DNA from: Sulfurihydrogenibium sp.
GTDB lineage: Bacteria; Aquificota; Aquificia; Aquificales; Hydrogenothermaceae
Direction of reading: 5' to 3'
DNA: 43,560 nucleotides
Assembly: GCF_027448985.1 (NCBI RefSeq)
Contig: NZ_DAIDMN010000004.1
Location: 1 to 43,560 of the forward strand
In this document: in pieces, positions 7,990 to 18,558 of the stretch
Numbering within the stretch: position 1 is the stretch's first letter
How the letters are laid out: the number at the start of each line of letters is the position of its first letter
The notes under the pieces: generated by a model
Database searches by the model: none
Seen by the model: only the letters and a program-made list of their open reading frames with translations
What the model was told of the DNA's origin: nothing
Position numbers and translations under genes: made by a program

Positions 7990-10900
7990 GTGGAAATAAT
8001 ATCAGCTATTTTTGAAAAACTATGTCCAAACTGTTATGGGGAGATATCATCTTACAGGTTAGAAAAAGGTTTACCATGTAAAAAATGCCTTCCGGAAGAA
8101 GATTTAGATGTATGTCAGTATATAAAAAAAGGTGAGTTAAGAAACCTTTGTGATATAGAGGAAAAATTAACTCAGTGGCAAAAACATTTTGAAAATTACA
8201 TACATTCATCACCTTGGAGTCTTCAAAATACTTGGGCGAAAAGAGTTTTCTTAAAACACTCATTCGTACTACTTGCACCAACCGGAATAGGTAAAACATC
8301 TTTTGGTATATCCATGGCATCCTTCTTAATAAAAGAAGGAAAAAGATGTTATATACTTTTACCAACAAAATTACTCGTCAAACAAGTTTACGAAAGAGTT
8401 AGAAAATTTGGAGTAGAAGAAAAAGACATACTGGCAACCGGAATAGAGAAAAACAACAAAGAAAAAGAGCAAAACAAAGAAAGGTTAAAAAACGGAGATT
8501 TTAAAATACTCATAACAACATCTATGTTTTTATACAAAAATTTTGAGATATACCCTCGGGATTTTGACTTTATATTCGTTGATGATGTGGATTCATTCGT
8601 TAAAACAGCAAAAAATATAGATAAGGCTCTGTATATAATGGGATTTTCAGAAAAAGATATAAATACAGCACTAGAAGTAATAAAACTAAAAGCCAAACCA
8701 AACAAAACAGAAGAAGATTGGAGCAAAATAAATCAGTTATCAGATTACCTTTCAAAACAAAAAGAAAAAATAAAAGGTGTTTTAATAGTATCTTCCGCAA
8801 CATCAAATCCAAAATCCAGCAGAGTTAGACTATTTAGAGAACTTTTAGGATTTGAAATATCCACCCCAACTTTTTACCTAAGAAATATAGTAGACAGCTA
8901 TGATGAAGAGTTTTCATATGAAAAACTTATATATTGGATAAAGACTCTTGGAAATGGTGGACTTGTATTTGTACCATCAGACAAAGGAAAAGAGTTCGTA
9001 GAGGAAGTCGTAAAATACCTAAACAAACATAAAATAAAAGCTCTATCTTACGAAGATTTAGACGATAAAAATATAAAAAGGTACGAATCCGGAAAAATCC
9101 AAGTCCTCGTTGGAATATCCTCCTACAGAAATCCCCTTGCAAGAGGTTTAGACTTACCCCATGTAATCAGGTACGCAGTATTTTTCGGTGTACCAAAAAT
9201 ATCCATATCTCTAAAATTAGAAGAAAACCTTTCCCATATGCTTTGGGCTCTTACTTCAATCCGTAGCTACATAGTTAAAAAATTTCCAGAGATAACAGTT
9301 AAAATCAACCAATGGATAACCCAGCTTCAAAAATACCAATACATAACTGCGGAATTTTTACAAGATAAACCTCAACTTCAAGAAAAGATTCAAACTTTAC
9401 AAAAAGAGATAGGAGAGTTTTTACAAAAACCAGAAGTTATAGAAACATTAAAATCTTCCGATGAACTTACATTAAAACAAAAAGAAGACGGTTACTATTT
9501 AGTGGTATCAGATGCAACCGGATACCTTCAAGCATCTGGAAGAACATCAAGACTTTACGCAGGTGGTATTACAAAAGGTTTAGCATTAGTTATGATAGAC
9601 GAAAAATCCGCATTTAAACATCTGACAAAAAGAGTAAAATGGTTTAGCGAAGACATAGAATTTACAAATATAAACAATGTAAACATACCAGAACTTATCC
9701 AACAGATAGACAAAGATAGAGAACTTGTAAAAAAATTCAAAGAAGGAATAGAAATACCACAAGAAAAAGAACTTTTAAAGCCAGCTCTTGTAATAGTAGA
9801 ATCCCCAACAAAAGCAAAAACCATAGCAAATTTCTTTGGAAAACCGGTAAGAAGAAAGTTAAACCAAGCGGAAGTGTTGGAAACATCAATGGAAGGAAAA
9901 TACCTTATGATAACAGCATCCTTAGGACACATTTTAGACCTTGTTAAAAATATAGCATATCATGGAGTGATAGTAAAAAAAGATGAAATAACACCTATTT
10001 ATGAAACTATCGAAGGAAAAGAAGATACAATAAAAGATTTAAGAAGACTTTCCATAGAAAGTGTGGAACTTTACCTTGCAACAGACCCAGACCCAGAAGG
10101 AGAAAAAATTTCTTGGGATTTATACGAACTTTTAAAACCTATAATAAAAAATATAAAAAGAATGGAATTCCATGAAGTAACTAAAAAAGCAATAGTAAAA
10201 GCCATACAAAACCCAAGGGATATAGATAAAAATTTAGTAAAAGCACAGATAGTTAGAAGAGTTGCTGATAGATGGGTGGGTTTTGAATACTCCCAACTTT
10301 TACAAAAAGAATTCCATAAATCTTGGTTGTCAGCTGGAAGAGTTCAAACTCCGGTTTTAGGTTGGATAATAAAAAGAGAAGAAGAAAGTCACAAAAAAGT
10401 TTATCTGGTTATAGTAGATATTCCTGTTAATGAAAAACACTTTTCATTTGATATAACTTTTGAATCAAAATTAGAAGCCAAAAAATTCCACGATAACCTA
10501 AGGGAAGTAGAAATTTTCATTGAGAAAGTTTATGAAGAATCAGAAAATCCACCACCTCCTTACAGAACAGACACAATGTTAAAAGATGCAAGTGATAAAT
10601 ACAGATTTACACTACCACAAACTATGGATTTAGCTCAAACACTCTTTGAACTTGGTTATATAACTTACCACAGAACAGACTCTATAAGAGTATCCGATGC
10701 AGGAATAAACCTTGCAAAAGAAATAATAACTCAAGAGTTTGGAGAGAATTACTTTAAACCAAGAGTTTGGGGAGAAGGTGGAGCCCACGAATGTATAAGA
10801 CCAACCAAAAACATACTACCAGAAGATTTTGAATCTTTAATATTAAGCAAACAGATAGAAGGACTCAACTACAACCATCTAAAACTTTACAAAATGATTT

Positions 10901-11421
10901 TCAATAGATTTATAGCTTCTCAGATGATTCCTGTTAAACTAAAGATAGCAGATATATCTATAAAAGCTTTAAACTTTGAGATAAAAGAAAGAATTAAAAC
11001 ACAAGTTGTAGAAAATGGTTGGAATTTGGTATTAGATATAGATACAAAACCTTTGGTAGAAGGCAAAATAAACGTAGAAAACTATAAAAAATTGATTGAA
11101 AGACCAAAAGTATACCTTTATACTCACGGTGAACTTGTAAAAGACATGAAAGAAAAAGGAATAGGAAGACCTTCTACCTATGCCACAATAATAGCAAAAC
11201 TTTTAGAAAGAGGATACGTAATAGAAAGAAAAGGATTTTTAATACCAACAAAGCTTGGAAAAACCGTATATAACTTTTTAATAAATAATCCGGATTTAAA
11301 AGAGTTCTTATCTGAAGAATTTACAAGAAAATTAGAAGAAATAATGGATAAAATAGAAGAAGGTCAAGAAGATTACAAGGAAGTTTTGAAAGAGCTTTTC
11401 TCAGAAATAAAAAAAGTTTAA
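7990..11421 (+). CDS. rgy: Reverse gyrase (helicase + type IA topoisomerase)
   Basis: 1143 aa, GTG start; N-terminal CPNC..CKKC Zn finger, LLAPTGIGKTSFG Walker A, LVIVESPTKAKTIANFFGKP TOPRIM, ATDPDPEGEKISWDL, catalytic YITYHRTDSIRVS. Confidence 0.97.
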   Translation: MEIISAIFEKLCPNCYGEISSYRLEKGLPCKKCLPEEDLDVCQYIKKGELRNLCDIEEKLTQWQKHFENYIHSSPWSLQNTWAKRVFLKHSFVLLAPTGIGKTSFGISMASFLIKEGKRCYILLPTKLLVKQVYERVRKFGVEEKDILATGIEKNNKEKEQNKERLKNGDFKILITTSMFLYKNFEIYPRDFDFIFVDDVDSFVKTAKNIDKALYIMGFSEKDINTALEVIKLKAKPNKTEEDWSKINQLSDYLSKQKEKIKGVLIVSSATSNPKSSRVRLFRELLGFEISTPTFYLRNIVDSYDEEFSYEKLIYWIKTLGNGGLVFVPSDKGKEFVEEVVKYLNKHKIKALSYEDLDDKNIKRYESGKIQVLVGISSYRNPLARGLDLPHVIRYAVFFGVPKISISLKLEENLSHMLWALTSIRSYIVKKFPEITVKINQWITQLQKYQYITAEFLQDKPQLQEKIQTLQKEIGEFLQKPEVIETLKSSDELTLKQKEDGYYLVVSDATGYLQASGRTSRLYAGGITKGLALVMIDEKSAFKHLTKRVKWFSEDIEFTNINNVNIPELIQQIDKDRELVKKFKEGIEIPQEKELLKPALVIVESPTKAKTIANFFGKPVRRKLNQAEVLETSMEGKYLMITASLGHILDLVKNIAYHGVIVKKDEITPIYETIEGKEDTIKDLRRLSIESVELYLATDPDPEGEKISWDLYELLKPIIKNIKRMEFHEVTKKAIVKAIQNPRDIDKNLVKAQIVRRVADRWVGFEYSQLLQKEFHKSWLSAGRVQTPVLGWIIKREEESHKKVYLVIVDIPVNEKHFSFDITFESKLEAKKFHDNLREVEIFIEKVYEESENPPPPYRTDTMLKDASDKYRFTLPQTMDLAQTLFELGYITYHRTDSIRVSDAGINLAKEIITQEFGENYFKPRVWGEGGAHECIRPTKNILPEDFESLILSKQIEGLNYNHLKLYKMIFNRFIASQMIPVKLKIADISIKALNFEIKERIKTQVVENGWNLVLDIDTKPLVEGKINVENYKKLIERPKVYLYTHGELVKDMKEKGIGRPSTYATIIAKLLERGYVIERKGFLIPTKLGKTVYNFLINNPDLKEFLSEEFTRKLEEIMDKIEEGQEDYKEVLKELFSEIKKV

Positions 11422-11426
11422 CAATT

Positions 11427-11801
11427 TTACTGAGGAGTTTTCAAATTTAGGTAAGTTATGGCTATTCCGGCTAAAACCAGTATAGGTAAACCTATTATAA
11501 TAGTTACTACTAATCCAAGTATACTTGCTATGACTGTCTTTTTCATTGGTTCCTTAAACATTAAATATCCAAAGTAGGTTTGCAGTATTATCAATGCAAC
11601 AAACATAACTAACAAAGAGTAATGGGAGATGTACTTTTCGGTAATCATTTTTAAGCCACCGGCTAATGTGTATGGTATCAGAACAACAAAAAAAGACATA
11701 AGAAAAGATGTCTTTTTGTAATTTGCAAGCTTTGAAGAGTACCAATAAGAGAAGGTAGCGATAAGTAAAAAAGAAAAAGCTACGATAAAGTTGTAAAGCA
11801 T
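11427..11801 (-). CDS. Small integral membrane protein, unknown function
   Basis: 124 aa with about four hydrophobic helices; ATG after AAAGGAGAAATTTACA RBS. Confidence 0.7.
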   Translation of the reverse strand: MLYNFIVAFSFLLIATFSYWYSSKLANYKKTSFLMSFFVVLIPYTLAGGLKMITEKYISHYSLLVMFVALIILQTYFGYLMFKEPMKKTVIASILGLVVTIIIGLPILVLAGIAITYLNLKTPQ

Positions 11802-11815
11802 TGTAAATTTCTCCT

Positions 11816-12961
11816 TTATATCTTATACCTATCGTTTTGTGGTGGTAATATTCTTAATCCGGATAAATCCGGATTTTCTACATTTTTATGTTGGATTAGC
11901 ACTTTAAACTTTTCTCCCATTCCCTTTGGAAGTATTAAAGTTTTAAGTCTATTTAGTCTTTCGTAGGATTTATAATCTCCTTTTTCTTGTAATTCCATCA
12001 TCACATCACCAAGACCAAGATTGATTAAAAAATGGGCTTGGTCAGTAAAACTTGTAAACTCCAATCCGGATTTCTTACCGTAATAAACAAGAGCAGAAAA
12101 GTTTACATGGGAAGTAATATCTTGAAGTCCTACGTTCTCATAGTAATTTTCATTGTAAGTATGTTTGTAATAACACAAAAGAGTTCCTCTCATTCTGTAA
12201 GGTTTATAAAGTTCTTTAGATGGATAACCGTAATCTACTGTAAAAACAAAACCTCTTTTTAACTTTTGACCTATTTTACCGATTAAATCAGTTGCGATAA
12301 GGTTTATTTCTGTTGTCATTCCTTCCGGAATATCTATTTTTAACTCTTTTAGGTAATCTAAAATATCCTTGGTAGCAGGTCTTAACTCTTCTACAATTTC
12401 ATCTTCTTTCTTTGTTAGATAAATCTCGTATATCCGACTGTTTAATTTTTTTATAAGGTGGACAGGTAGAGCATCAAAAAGCTCATTTGAATACACTATA
12501 CCTTCTAAATCTTCTACATCTTCTAAAGTATCGTACCACTTAACGTTAAAACCTTTTAAAAGTTCTTCTTGAGATTTTAGATGGTAAGGTGATTTTTCTA
12601 TCGAAACAAACTGTAAATTTTTATAAAAATCCGGATAGTTATTTTTTATCTCATTTAAGATATCGTAAGCAAGAAGACCTTTTCCGGAACCCACTTCAAC
12701 AAGAGAAATTTTTTTATCCTTAAAGTATTTTTCATAAATCTCGTTAAACTGTTTTGCCAGAAGCTGACCAAATACAGGGTCAAGTTCAGAAGATGTAAAA
12801 AAATCTCCGTATCCACCTATTTTTTCTTTGTCTGATGTGTAGTATCCAAGGGAAGGATAGTAAAGAGCAAAGTCCATAAACTCTTTAAAACTTATCCCTC
12901 CCCTCTTTTCTATTTCTCCTAAAATTAGATTTATTAACTCTTTTTTTCCTGTCAGTTTCAT
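11816..12961 (-). CDS. MidA/NDUFAF7-family SAM-dependent methyltransferase (DUF185/COG1565)
   Basis: 381 aa; GGISFKEFMDFALYYPSLGYYTS, GDFFTSSELDPVFGQLLAKQ, LVEVGSGKGLLAYDIL, YSNELFDALPVH. Confidence 0.92.
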   Translation of the reverse strand: MKLTGKKELINLILGEIEKRGGISFKEFMDFALYYPSLGYYTSDKEKIGGYGDFFTSSELDPVFGQLLAKQFNEIYEKYFKDKKISLVEVGSGKGLLAYDILNEIKNNYPDFYKNLQFVSIEKSPYHLKSQEELLKGFNVKWYDTLEDVEDLEGIVYSNELFDALPVHLIKKLNSRIYEIYLTKKEDEIVEELRPATKDILDYLKELKIDIPEGMTTEINLIATDLIGKIGQKLKRGFVFTVDYGYPSKELYKPYRMRGTLLCYYKHTYNENYYENVGLQDITSHVNFSALVYYGKKSGLEFTSFTDQAHFLINLGLGDVMMELQEKGDYKSYERLNRLKTLILPKGMGEKFKVLIQHKNVENPDLSGLRILPPQNDRYKI

Positions 12962-13653
12962 TAAGCTGTTTGGTCCTGATAGTTTGGACCTAACCTTGGC
13001 ATATTAAAGTCCCAAAGTTTTTCTCTTGTTTTATCGTATTCAGGCCATAACTTCTGGTCTTCTCTCCATTGAGATTTTTCATCAAACTTTTCTTTTCCTC
13101 TTCTTGCAACAAAATCGTTGGCTATCTGAGTAAGCATATCTTTATCCAAAACCCAGTTTCTCCTTGTATATGCAGAAAGGTCGTATATATCCGTCATTAT
13201 AATACAATCCGTTGGACATGCTTGAGTACAAAGACCACAAAAAGTACACTTTGATAAGTCCATATTAAAAACGGTCATAACTTTCAAGCCATAATGGGGA
13301 TGGTCTTCCGGAACATCCAACTTTTCCGATTGAATATCAAACAGTTCCGGTACAGGACAAGCTGCTTGACAGAATTTGCAAGCAATACATCTTGTTTCTC
13401 CTGGTTCAGGTGGTTTTATTTTCAACCTTTTAACCCAACCATCAAATTCTGGACCTTCTGTTCCATCTACCGTTCTTAAACCATGTATTCCTCTAAATCT
13501 GGGTGGTGGTACTACAACTTCGTATGGAAAATCAACGGTAATAACCTTTTTCCAAAGATGTTTTATAGTGGTTTTAAGCCCTTTTATAAAATCAAGAAAA
13601 AATATTTTTTCAACCAATGTTTGAGGCTTTGCTCCTACCTTTTTTACACCCAT
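12961..13653 (-). CDS. nuoI: NADH-quinone oxidoreductase subunit I (copy 1)
   Basis: Two 4Fe-4S motifs CIACKFCQAACP and CTFCGLCTQACPTDC. ATG at 13653 has an AAGGAGG RBS; the listed ORF extends to 13725 across the nuoCD end. Confidence 0.93.
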   Translation of the reverse strand: MGVKKVGAKPQTLVEKIFFLDFIKGLKTTIKHLWKKVITVDFPYEVVVPPPRFRGIHGLRTVDGTEGPEFDGWVKRLKIKPPEPGETRCIACKFCQAACPVPELFDIQSEKLDVPEDHPHYGLKVMTVFNMDLSKCTFCGLCTQACPTDCIIMTDIYDLSAYTRRNWVLDKDMLTQIANDFVARRGKEKFDEKSQWREDQKLWPEYDKTREKLWDFNMPRLGPNYQDQTA

Positions 13654-13702
13654 TTCCAAAAACCTCCTTAAAGTAATGCTATAAATCCTTTTACTACTCT
13701 CA

Positions 13703-15433
13703 TCACCTATCTGTCTCTCCAACAACCGGGTCTATGGTTGAAAGTAATGTTATGGCGTCTGCTATAGGTCTTCCTATTATAGCTTTTGTAAACACTTGCA
13801 AGTTGTAAAATGCACCGGACCTTATCCTCATTCTGTGGGCTTTTAGTCCATCTTTTTTGTTGTATATGTAAAATCCAAGCTCTCCTCTTGGGTTGTCTGA
13901 TGATGCGTAAACTTCTCCTGCCGGAAGTTTCATACCTCTACCATCTATCGTTACCTTTAATTTTTTCTCATCTGGAGTTTGGAAAAAGTATGGGTCGTTT
14001 TTAGACATCTTTCTAAGTTTTGCTACACACTGTTCAACAATTCTTATACTTTGCCTCATCTCTTCCATTCTGACAAGGTATCTATCGTAAGAATCTCCTT
14101 TTTCTCCAACCGGAATGTCAAACTCCACTTCACCGTAAGCATCGTACTTATCTATCTTTCTTACATCGTAAGGAACTCCGGAACCTCTTGCAACTGCACC
14201 TGTCAATCCATAATCGTAAACATCTTCCTCAGTGATTATACAAACATCTTTGTTTCTTGAAAGCCATATTCTGTTTCTTGTTAAAAGAGTTTCGTAATCG
14301 TTAATTCTTTCTGGAAGGTCTTTTATTAAATGCTCTATAGCATCCAATGCACCGTAAGGAAGGTCTGCAAATACACCACCTATTCTAAAGTAGTTTATTG
14401 TAAATCTTGCTCCTGTTATACCTTCTATTATGTCCATTATCTTTTCTCTTTCTCTAAATGTGTAAAGGAACATTGTTAAAGCACCAAGGTCAAGGGCATA
14501 GGTTCCAAGCCATAACAGATGGCTGTTTATTCTTGATAGTTCAGCCATCATCGTTCTAATCCACTTTGCTTTTTCCGGAATATCTATACCTAAGAGTTTT
14601 TCCGCCGCTAATACGTACGCGTGGTTTTCGTTGATTGCTGCGATATAATCCATTCTGTCTGTATATGGTATGAACTGTTGCCAGTTTACATTTTCACCGA
14701 GTTTTTCAACTCCTCTGTGGAGTTGTCCTATGATGATATCACATTGTTTTACATACTCACCGTCAAGGTCAAACAAAAACCAAATAGTCCCGTGTGTACC
14801 AGGATGAAGTGGTCCCCAGTTTAAAACTATCTGAGATGTTTTTACAGGCATTCTTCTTTTTTGGGTTATTTCAAGGTCTTCCATAGTTGGAAGGGCTGTA
14901 TGCATTCTGTCGTAGTTAAACATTCCTTCTAAAGAATCTCCACGGAGTGTTTCATTTAAAGATGGAAGATATGTGTCTTTTATACCTTCCAGTGGAAAAT
15001 CTTTTCTAAGAGGATGATAAGGGTATGTTTCCCATAGGAGCATCCGGACTAGGTTTTCGTGTCCTTCAAACTTTATTCCAAACATATCCCAAGCTTCCCT
15101 TTCTGCCCATTTAGCACCTTTCCATAATCCGGTTAAAGTTGGTAGCGTTTCATCTAAAGCCCATGTTTTAACTATAATCCTCTGTTGGTAAGAAGGAGAA
15201 AAGAGTATCACTACTCCTTGAAATCTTGGGTCTTCTTTTTCTCCGTGGTCTATTATTGTAAGGTCTAAGAACATTCTAAAATCGTATTCTTTATCTTCCT
15301 TTAAAAACTTTAAAAACTCTATAAACTTGTCTTTTGGAACTTCTACGGATACTACACCTTTACTTTCAGATACTTTTGGATATCCAAATCTTTCCTCTAA
15401 CTTTTTTGCCTTCTCAACGCTTATCCAAGACAT
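13703..15433 (-). CDS. nuoCD: NADH-quinone oxidoreductase fused subunit C/D (copy 1)
   Basis: NuoC-like WKGAKWAEREAWDMFGIKFEGHENL...YPLRKDFPLEG then NuoD NWGPLHPGTHGTIWFLFDLDGE...SIDPVVGETDR-type end (STIDPVVGETDR). Confidence 0.96.
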   Translation of the reverse strand: MSWISVEKAKKLEERFGYPKVSESKGVVSVEVPKDKFIEFLKFLKEDKEYDFRMFLDLTIIDHGEKEDPRFQGVVILFSPSYQQRIIVKTWALDETLPTLTGLWKGAKWAEREAWDMFGIKFEGHENLVRMLLWETYPYHPLRKDFPLEGIKDTYLPSLNETLRGDSLEGMFNYDRMHTALPTMEDLEITQKRRMPVKTSQIVLNWGPLHPGTHGTIWFLFDLDGEYVKQCDIIIGQLHRGVEKLGENVNWQQFIPYTDRMDYIAAINENHAYVLAAEKLLGIDIPEKAKWIRTMMAELSRINSHLLWLGTYALDLGALTMFLYTFREREKIMDIIEGITGARFTINYFRIGGVFADLPYGALDAIEHLIKDLPERINDYETLLTRNRIWLSRNKDVCIITEEDVYDYGLTGAVARGSGVPYDVRKIDKYDAYGEVEFDIPVGEKGDSYDRYLVRMEEMRQSIRIVEQCVAKLRKMSKNDPYFFQTPDEKKLKVTIDGRGMKLPAGEVYASSDNPRGELGFYIYNKKDGLKAHRMRIRSGAFYNLQVFTKAIIGRPIADAITLLSTIDPVVGETDR

Positions 15434-15507
15434 CCTACCTTCCTCAAAAAGTTTTTAGTAAAACGATGTTATAAAATATTACCTTTTTTTAATAAAAAGT
15501 TCAAGTA

Positions 15508-16581
15508 TCACAATCTTTTAATTATCTCTTCTGTCATATCTGCCGTGTTTACTTTTTTAGTTCCAGGAGACCATATATCAGCAGTTCTATAACCATCTTC
15601 TAAAACTTTTTCTACAGCATTTTCAATATCTCGTGCTGCCTGAGGAAGTTTACAGGTTATCTCCAACATCATTGCAGCTGATAGGATAGTGGCTATTGGA
15701 TTAGCAACACCTTTTCCAGCTATATCCGGAGCAGAGCCGTGTATTGGTTCATAAAATGCATACCTTTCTCCCACACTTGCAGATGGAAGCATACCAAGAC
15801 TACCTGTTAAGGCTCCTGCTTCATCAGATATTATATCTCCAAATATGTTTCCTGTAACGATTACATCAAAATCTTTTGGTCTTCTTATAAGTTGCATAGC
15901 ACAGTTATCAACGTACATATGTTCAAGTTCTACATCTGTATAGTCCGCGTAAACTTCATTTACGATTTCTCTCCATAAGCCGCTTGTTTCCAACACGTTT
16001 GCTTTATCAACACTTGTTACTTTTTTCCTTCTGTTTCTTGCCATTTCAAAGGCAAATTTTGCTATTCTTCTAACTTCGTGTTCGTAGTATATCATGGTGT
16101 TGTATCCAACTCTTTCACCGTTTCTGATTTCTCTTCCTCTTGGTTCTCCAAAGTAGATATCTCCCGTTAACTCTCTCAAAACTACAAGGTCCACACCTTT
16201 TATAATTTCTTCTTTTAAAGGAGAAGAGCTTAAAAGAGGTGTGTAAGCTTTGGCAGGTCTTATGTTTGCAAAAAGTTCCAGCTCTTTTCTGATTCTTAGT
16301 AATCCTTTTTCGGGTCTTTTGTCTGTTGGAAGGTTGTCCCATTTTTCTCCTCCAACAGCTCCAAATAAAACAGCATCGCTTTCTTTACATATCTTTAAAG
16401 TCTCAGGTGGAAGTGGGTCTCCTGTTTCGTCTATCGCTGCACCACCAACAAGTCCTTGTTTGTACTCAAATGTTATACCATATTTTTTGGATATAACATC
16501 TAAAACTTTTAACGCTGATTCAATGATTTCTGGACCTATTCCGTCTCCCGGTAAAACTGCAATCTTAAAATGCTTTTTCAT
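15508..16581 (-). CDS. leuB: 3-isopropylmalate dehydrogenase
   Basis: [46 protein letters not shown]-type motif. Confidence 0.97.
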   Translation of the reverse strand: MKKHFKIAVLPGDGIGPEIIESALKVLDVISKKYGITFEYKQGLVGGAAIDETGDPLPPETLKICKESDAVLFGAVGGEKWDNLPTDKRPEKGLLRIRKELELFANIRPAKAYTPLLSSSPLKEEIIKGVDLVVLRELTGDIYFGEPRGREIRNGERVGYNTMIYYEHEVRRIAKFAFEMARNRRKKVTSVDKANVLETSGLWREIVNEVYADYTDVELEHMYVDNCAMQLIRRPKDFDVIVTGNIFGDIISDEAGALTGSLGMLPSASVGERYAFYEPIHGSAPDIAGKGVANPIATILSAAMMLEITCKLPQAARDIENAVEKVLEDGYRTADIWSPGTKKVNTADMTEEIIKRL

Positions 16582-16582
16582 T

Positions 16583-17422
16583 TTAAACTCCTCCAGTATT
16601 TAATTTTAAACTTATATCAAGCCATTTTGCTGAATGTACTATAGAGCCTGTAGATATGAAGTCAGGATTACACAGAGCGTAATCCCTTATATTTTCTAAC
16701 GTTATATTTCCGGATACTTCCACCAATTTACTTCCACCGACAATTTCTACCGCTTCTTTGACTTGCTCTACACTCATGTTATCAAGCATTATAATATCAA
16801 CTTCTGTTTCCAAAGCTTCGTACAACTGCTGAAAATCTCCAACTTCAACCTCTATCTTAACCATAGGAGAAACTTTACTTTTTACTTGTTTGACTACCTC
16901 TTTTATACTTCCAACTAACGCAATGTGATTATCTTTAATCATAACCATATCGTAAAGACCAAACCTGTGGTTTTCTCCACCACCAACCTTGACCGCATAC
17001 TTTTCAAAAGCTCTAAATCCAGGGGTTGTTTTTCTTGTATCAAGGAGTTTAGTTTTCGTTCCTTCAAGTTGCTTTACATATAGATTTGTTAAAGTAGCTA
17101 TTCCGGATAACCTTTGAAGAATGTTAAGTGAAACTCTTTCTCCTTTCAATACACTTTTACAGTTTCCGTAAACAACACCTACTATTTCACCTTTACTTAT
17201 ATAATCTCCATCTTTTTTAAAACTTTGAAAATCAGCATCACCTAAAATGTTAAAAACTTCCTTTACAAAAACGGTTCCTGCAACTATCCCAGACCCTTTT
17301 GCGATAAAAAAACCTTCCACATTTTTATCCAAATCCAAGTTATCGGTTGTGATATCCTTATAGCCTATATCTTCTTCTAAAAACTCCGATAGTTTCTTTC
17401 TTAAAAAAACTTTATCAATCAT
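16583..17422 (-). CDS. nadC: Nicotinate-nucleotide pyrophosphorylase
   Basis: [58 protein letters not shown]. Confidence 0.97.
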   Translation of the reverse strand: MIDKVFLRKKLSEFLEEDIGYKDITTDNLDLDKNVEGFFIAKGSGIVAGTVFVKEVFNILGDADFQSFKKDGDYISKGEIVGVVYGNCKSVLKGERVSLNILQRLSGIATLTNLYVKQLEGTKTKLLDTRKTTPGFRAFEKYAVKVGGGENHRFGLYDMVMIKDNHIALVGSIKEVVKQVKSKVSPMVKIEVEVGDFQQLYEALETEVDIIMLDNMSVEQVKEAVEIVGGSKLVEVSGNITLENIRDYALCNPDFISTGSIVHSAKWLDISLKLNTGGV

Positions 17423-17429
17423 CCCTTAC

Positions 17430-17858
17430 CTAAAAAGGTCTTACTATGACCAGAATAACTATTAAAATAAGTATTACAGTTGGTATTTCATTGTACATTC
17501 TAAAAAACTTTCCAGATTTATTACATTCATTCCTTTCAAACTTTCTTCTAACGTACTCATTATGAAAAAAGAATACAGACAAAAGAATCACTAAAACTAT
17601 TTTTGCATGAAGCCATCCACCAGAAGTCAACAAAGAAGGATTTAAGAAAATCATTCCAAGACCACTACCAACCGTCAAAACAAAAGCCGGAACACCAATC
17701 ACGTAAAACAATTTCTTTTCCATAACCTTAACAACTTTTACGAAGTTTTCGTTATCTTTATTTTCAGCATGGTAAACAAAAAGTCTTGGTAGATAAAACA
17801 AAACTGCCATCCATGAAACCATAAATATTATGTGAATAACTTTAAGCCATATATACAC
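17430..17858 (-). CDS. hemJ: HemJ-type protoporphyrinogen IX oxidase (UPF0093)
   Basis: 142 aa membrane protein; WLKVIHIIFMVSWMAVLFYLPRLFVYH, RMYNEIPTVILILIVILVIVRPF. Confidence 0.85.
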   Translation of the reverse strand: MYIWLKVIHIIFMVSWMAVLFYLPRLFVYHAENKDNENFVKVVKVMEKKLFYVIGVPAFVLTVGSGLGMIFLNPSLLTSGGWLHAKIVLVILLSVFFFHNEYVRRKFERNECNKSGKFFRMYNEIPTVILILIVILVIVRPF

Positions 17859-17913
17859 AACAATTCCTCCAAAATATTTAAAATATTTTACTACAAATGC
17901 CGATAATGTTTAC

Positions 17914-18558
17914 ATGAGAGTTTTGGTGGTTGAAGATGACTTAATATTAGGGGAAAGTTTAAAAGAGTATTTAGAGGAAAATAATGTTGAAGTAGTGTGG
18001 GTTTGGGACGATAGAAAGTTGAATGAAGCCTTAATAATGTCGGAATACGATGTTATTATATTAGACCTGATGTTAAAGTATGAAAAGGGAGAAAATATTC
18101 TAAAAGATTTAAGAATCAAGGGGGTAAGAACACCAATCCTTATAATGACTGCTAAAAACAAGATAGAAGATAAAGAATTATGTTTTAATGCCGGAGCAGA
18201 TGATTACATCGTTAAACCTTTCAATCCAAGAGAGCTACTTTTAAGAATAAAAGCACTAAACAAAAGAGCTCATATATCAGATAAAATAAAGATAAAAGAT
18301 GTTGAGATAGATTTAGATAAACACACAATAACAAAAAACGGAGAAGAGATTAAAATATCAAAAACAGCATGGAATTTACTGACACTTCTTATAAAAAGAA
18401 GAGGAGAAATAGTTTCTACAGAGTCAATCCTTAACTATGTTTGGTCTGACAAAGCTGTAGGAGATGAAGTAGTAAGACAGTACATAAAAGAACTAAGAAA
18501 AATCCTTCCACCGGATACGATAGAAACTTACAAAGGAGTAGGATATAAACTTAAATGA
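17914..18558 (+). CDS. OmpR/PhoB-family response regulator
   Basis: MRVLVVEDDLILGESLKEYL, DVIILDLML phospho-Asp, NAGADDYIVKPFNPRELLLRI; winged-helix C-terminus ending YKGVGYKLK. Confidence 0.95.
   Translation: MRVLVVEDDLILGESLKEYLEENNVEVVWVWDDRKLNEALIMSEYDVIILDLMLKYEKGENILKDLRIKGVRTPILIMTAKNKIEDKELCFNAGADDYIVKPFNPRELLLRIKALNKRAHISDKIKIKDVEIDLDKHTITKNGEEIKISKTAWNLLTLLIKRRGEIVSTESILNYVWSDKAVGDEVVRQYIKELRKILPPDTIETYKGVGYKLK

Noticed and set aside
8006-9142. Minus-strand ORFs inside reverse gyrase
   Set aside because: Antisense shadow ORFs in an AT-rich gene.
13294-13671. Several + strand ORFs opposite nuoI
   Set aside because: Overlap the conserved ferredoxin-domain NuoI gene on the other strand; composition is that of antisense frames.
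13654-13725. N-terminal extension of nuoI copy 1 (MLERQIGDESSKRI...)
   Set aside because: Overlaps the nuoCD 3' end; the ATG at 13653 has a clear AAGGAGG RBS.
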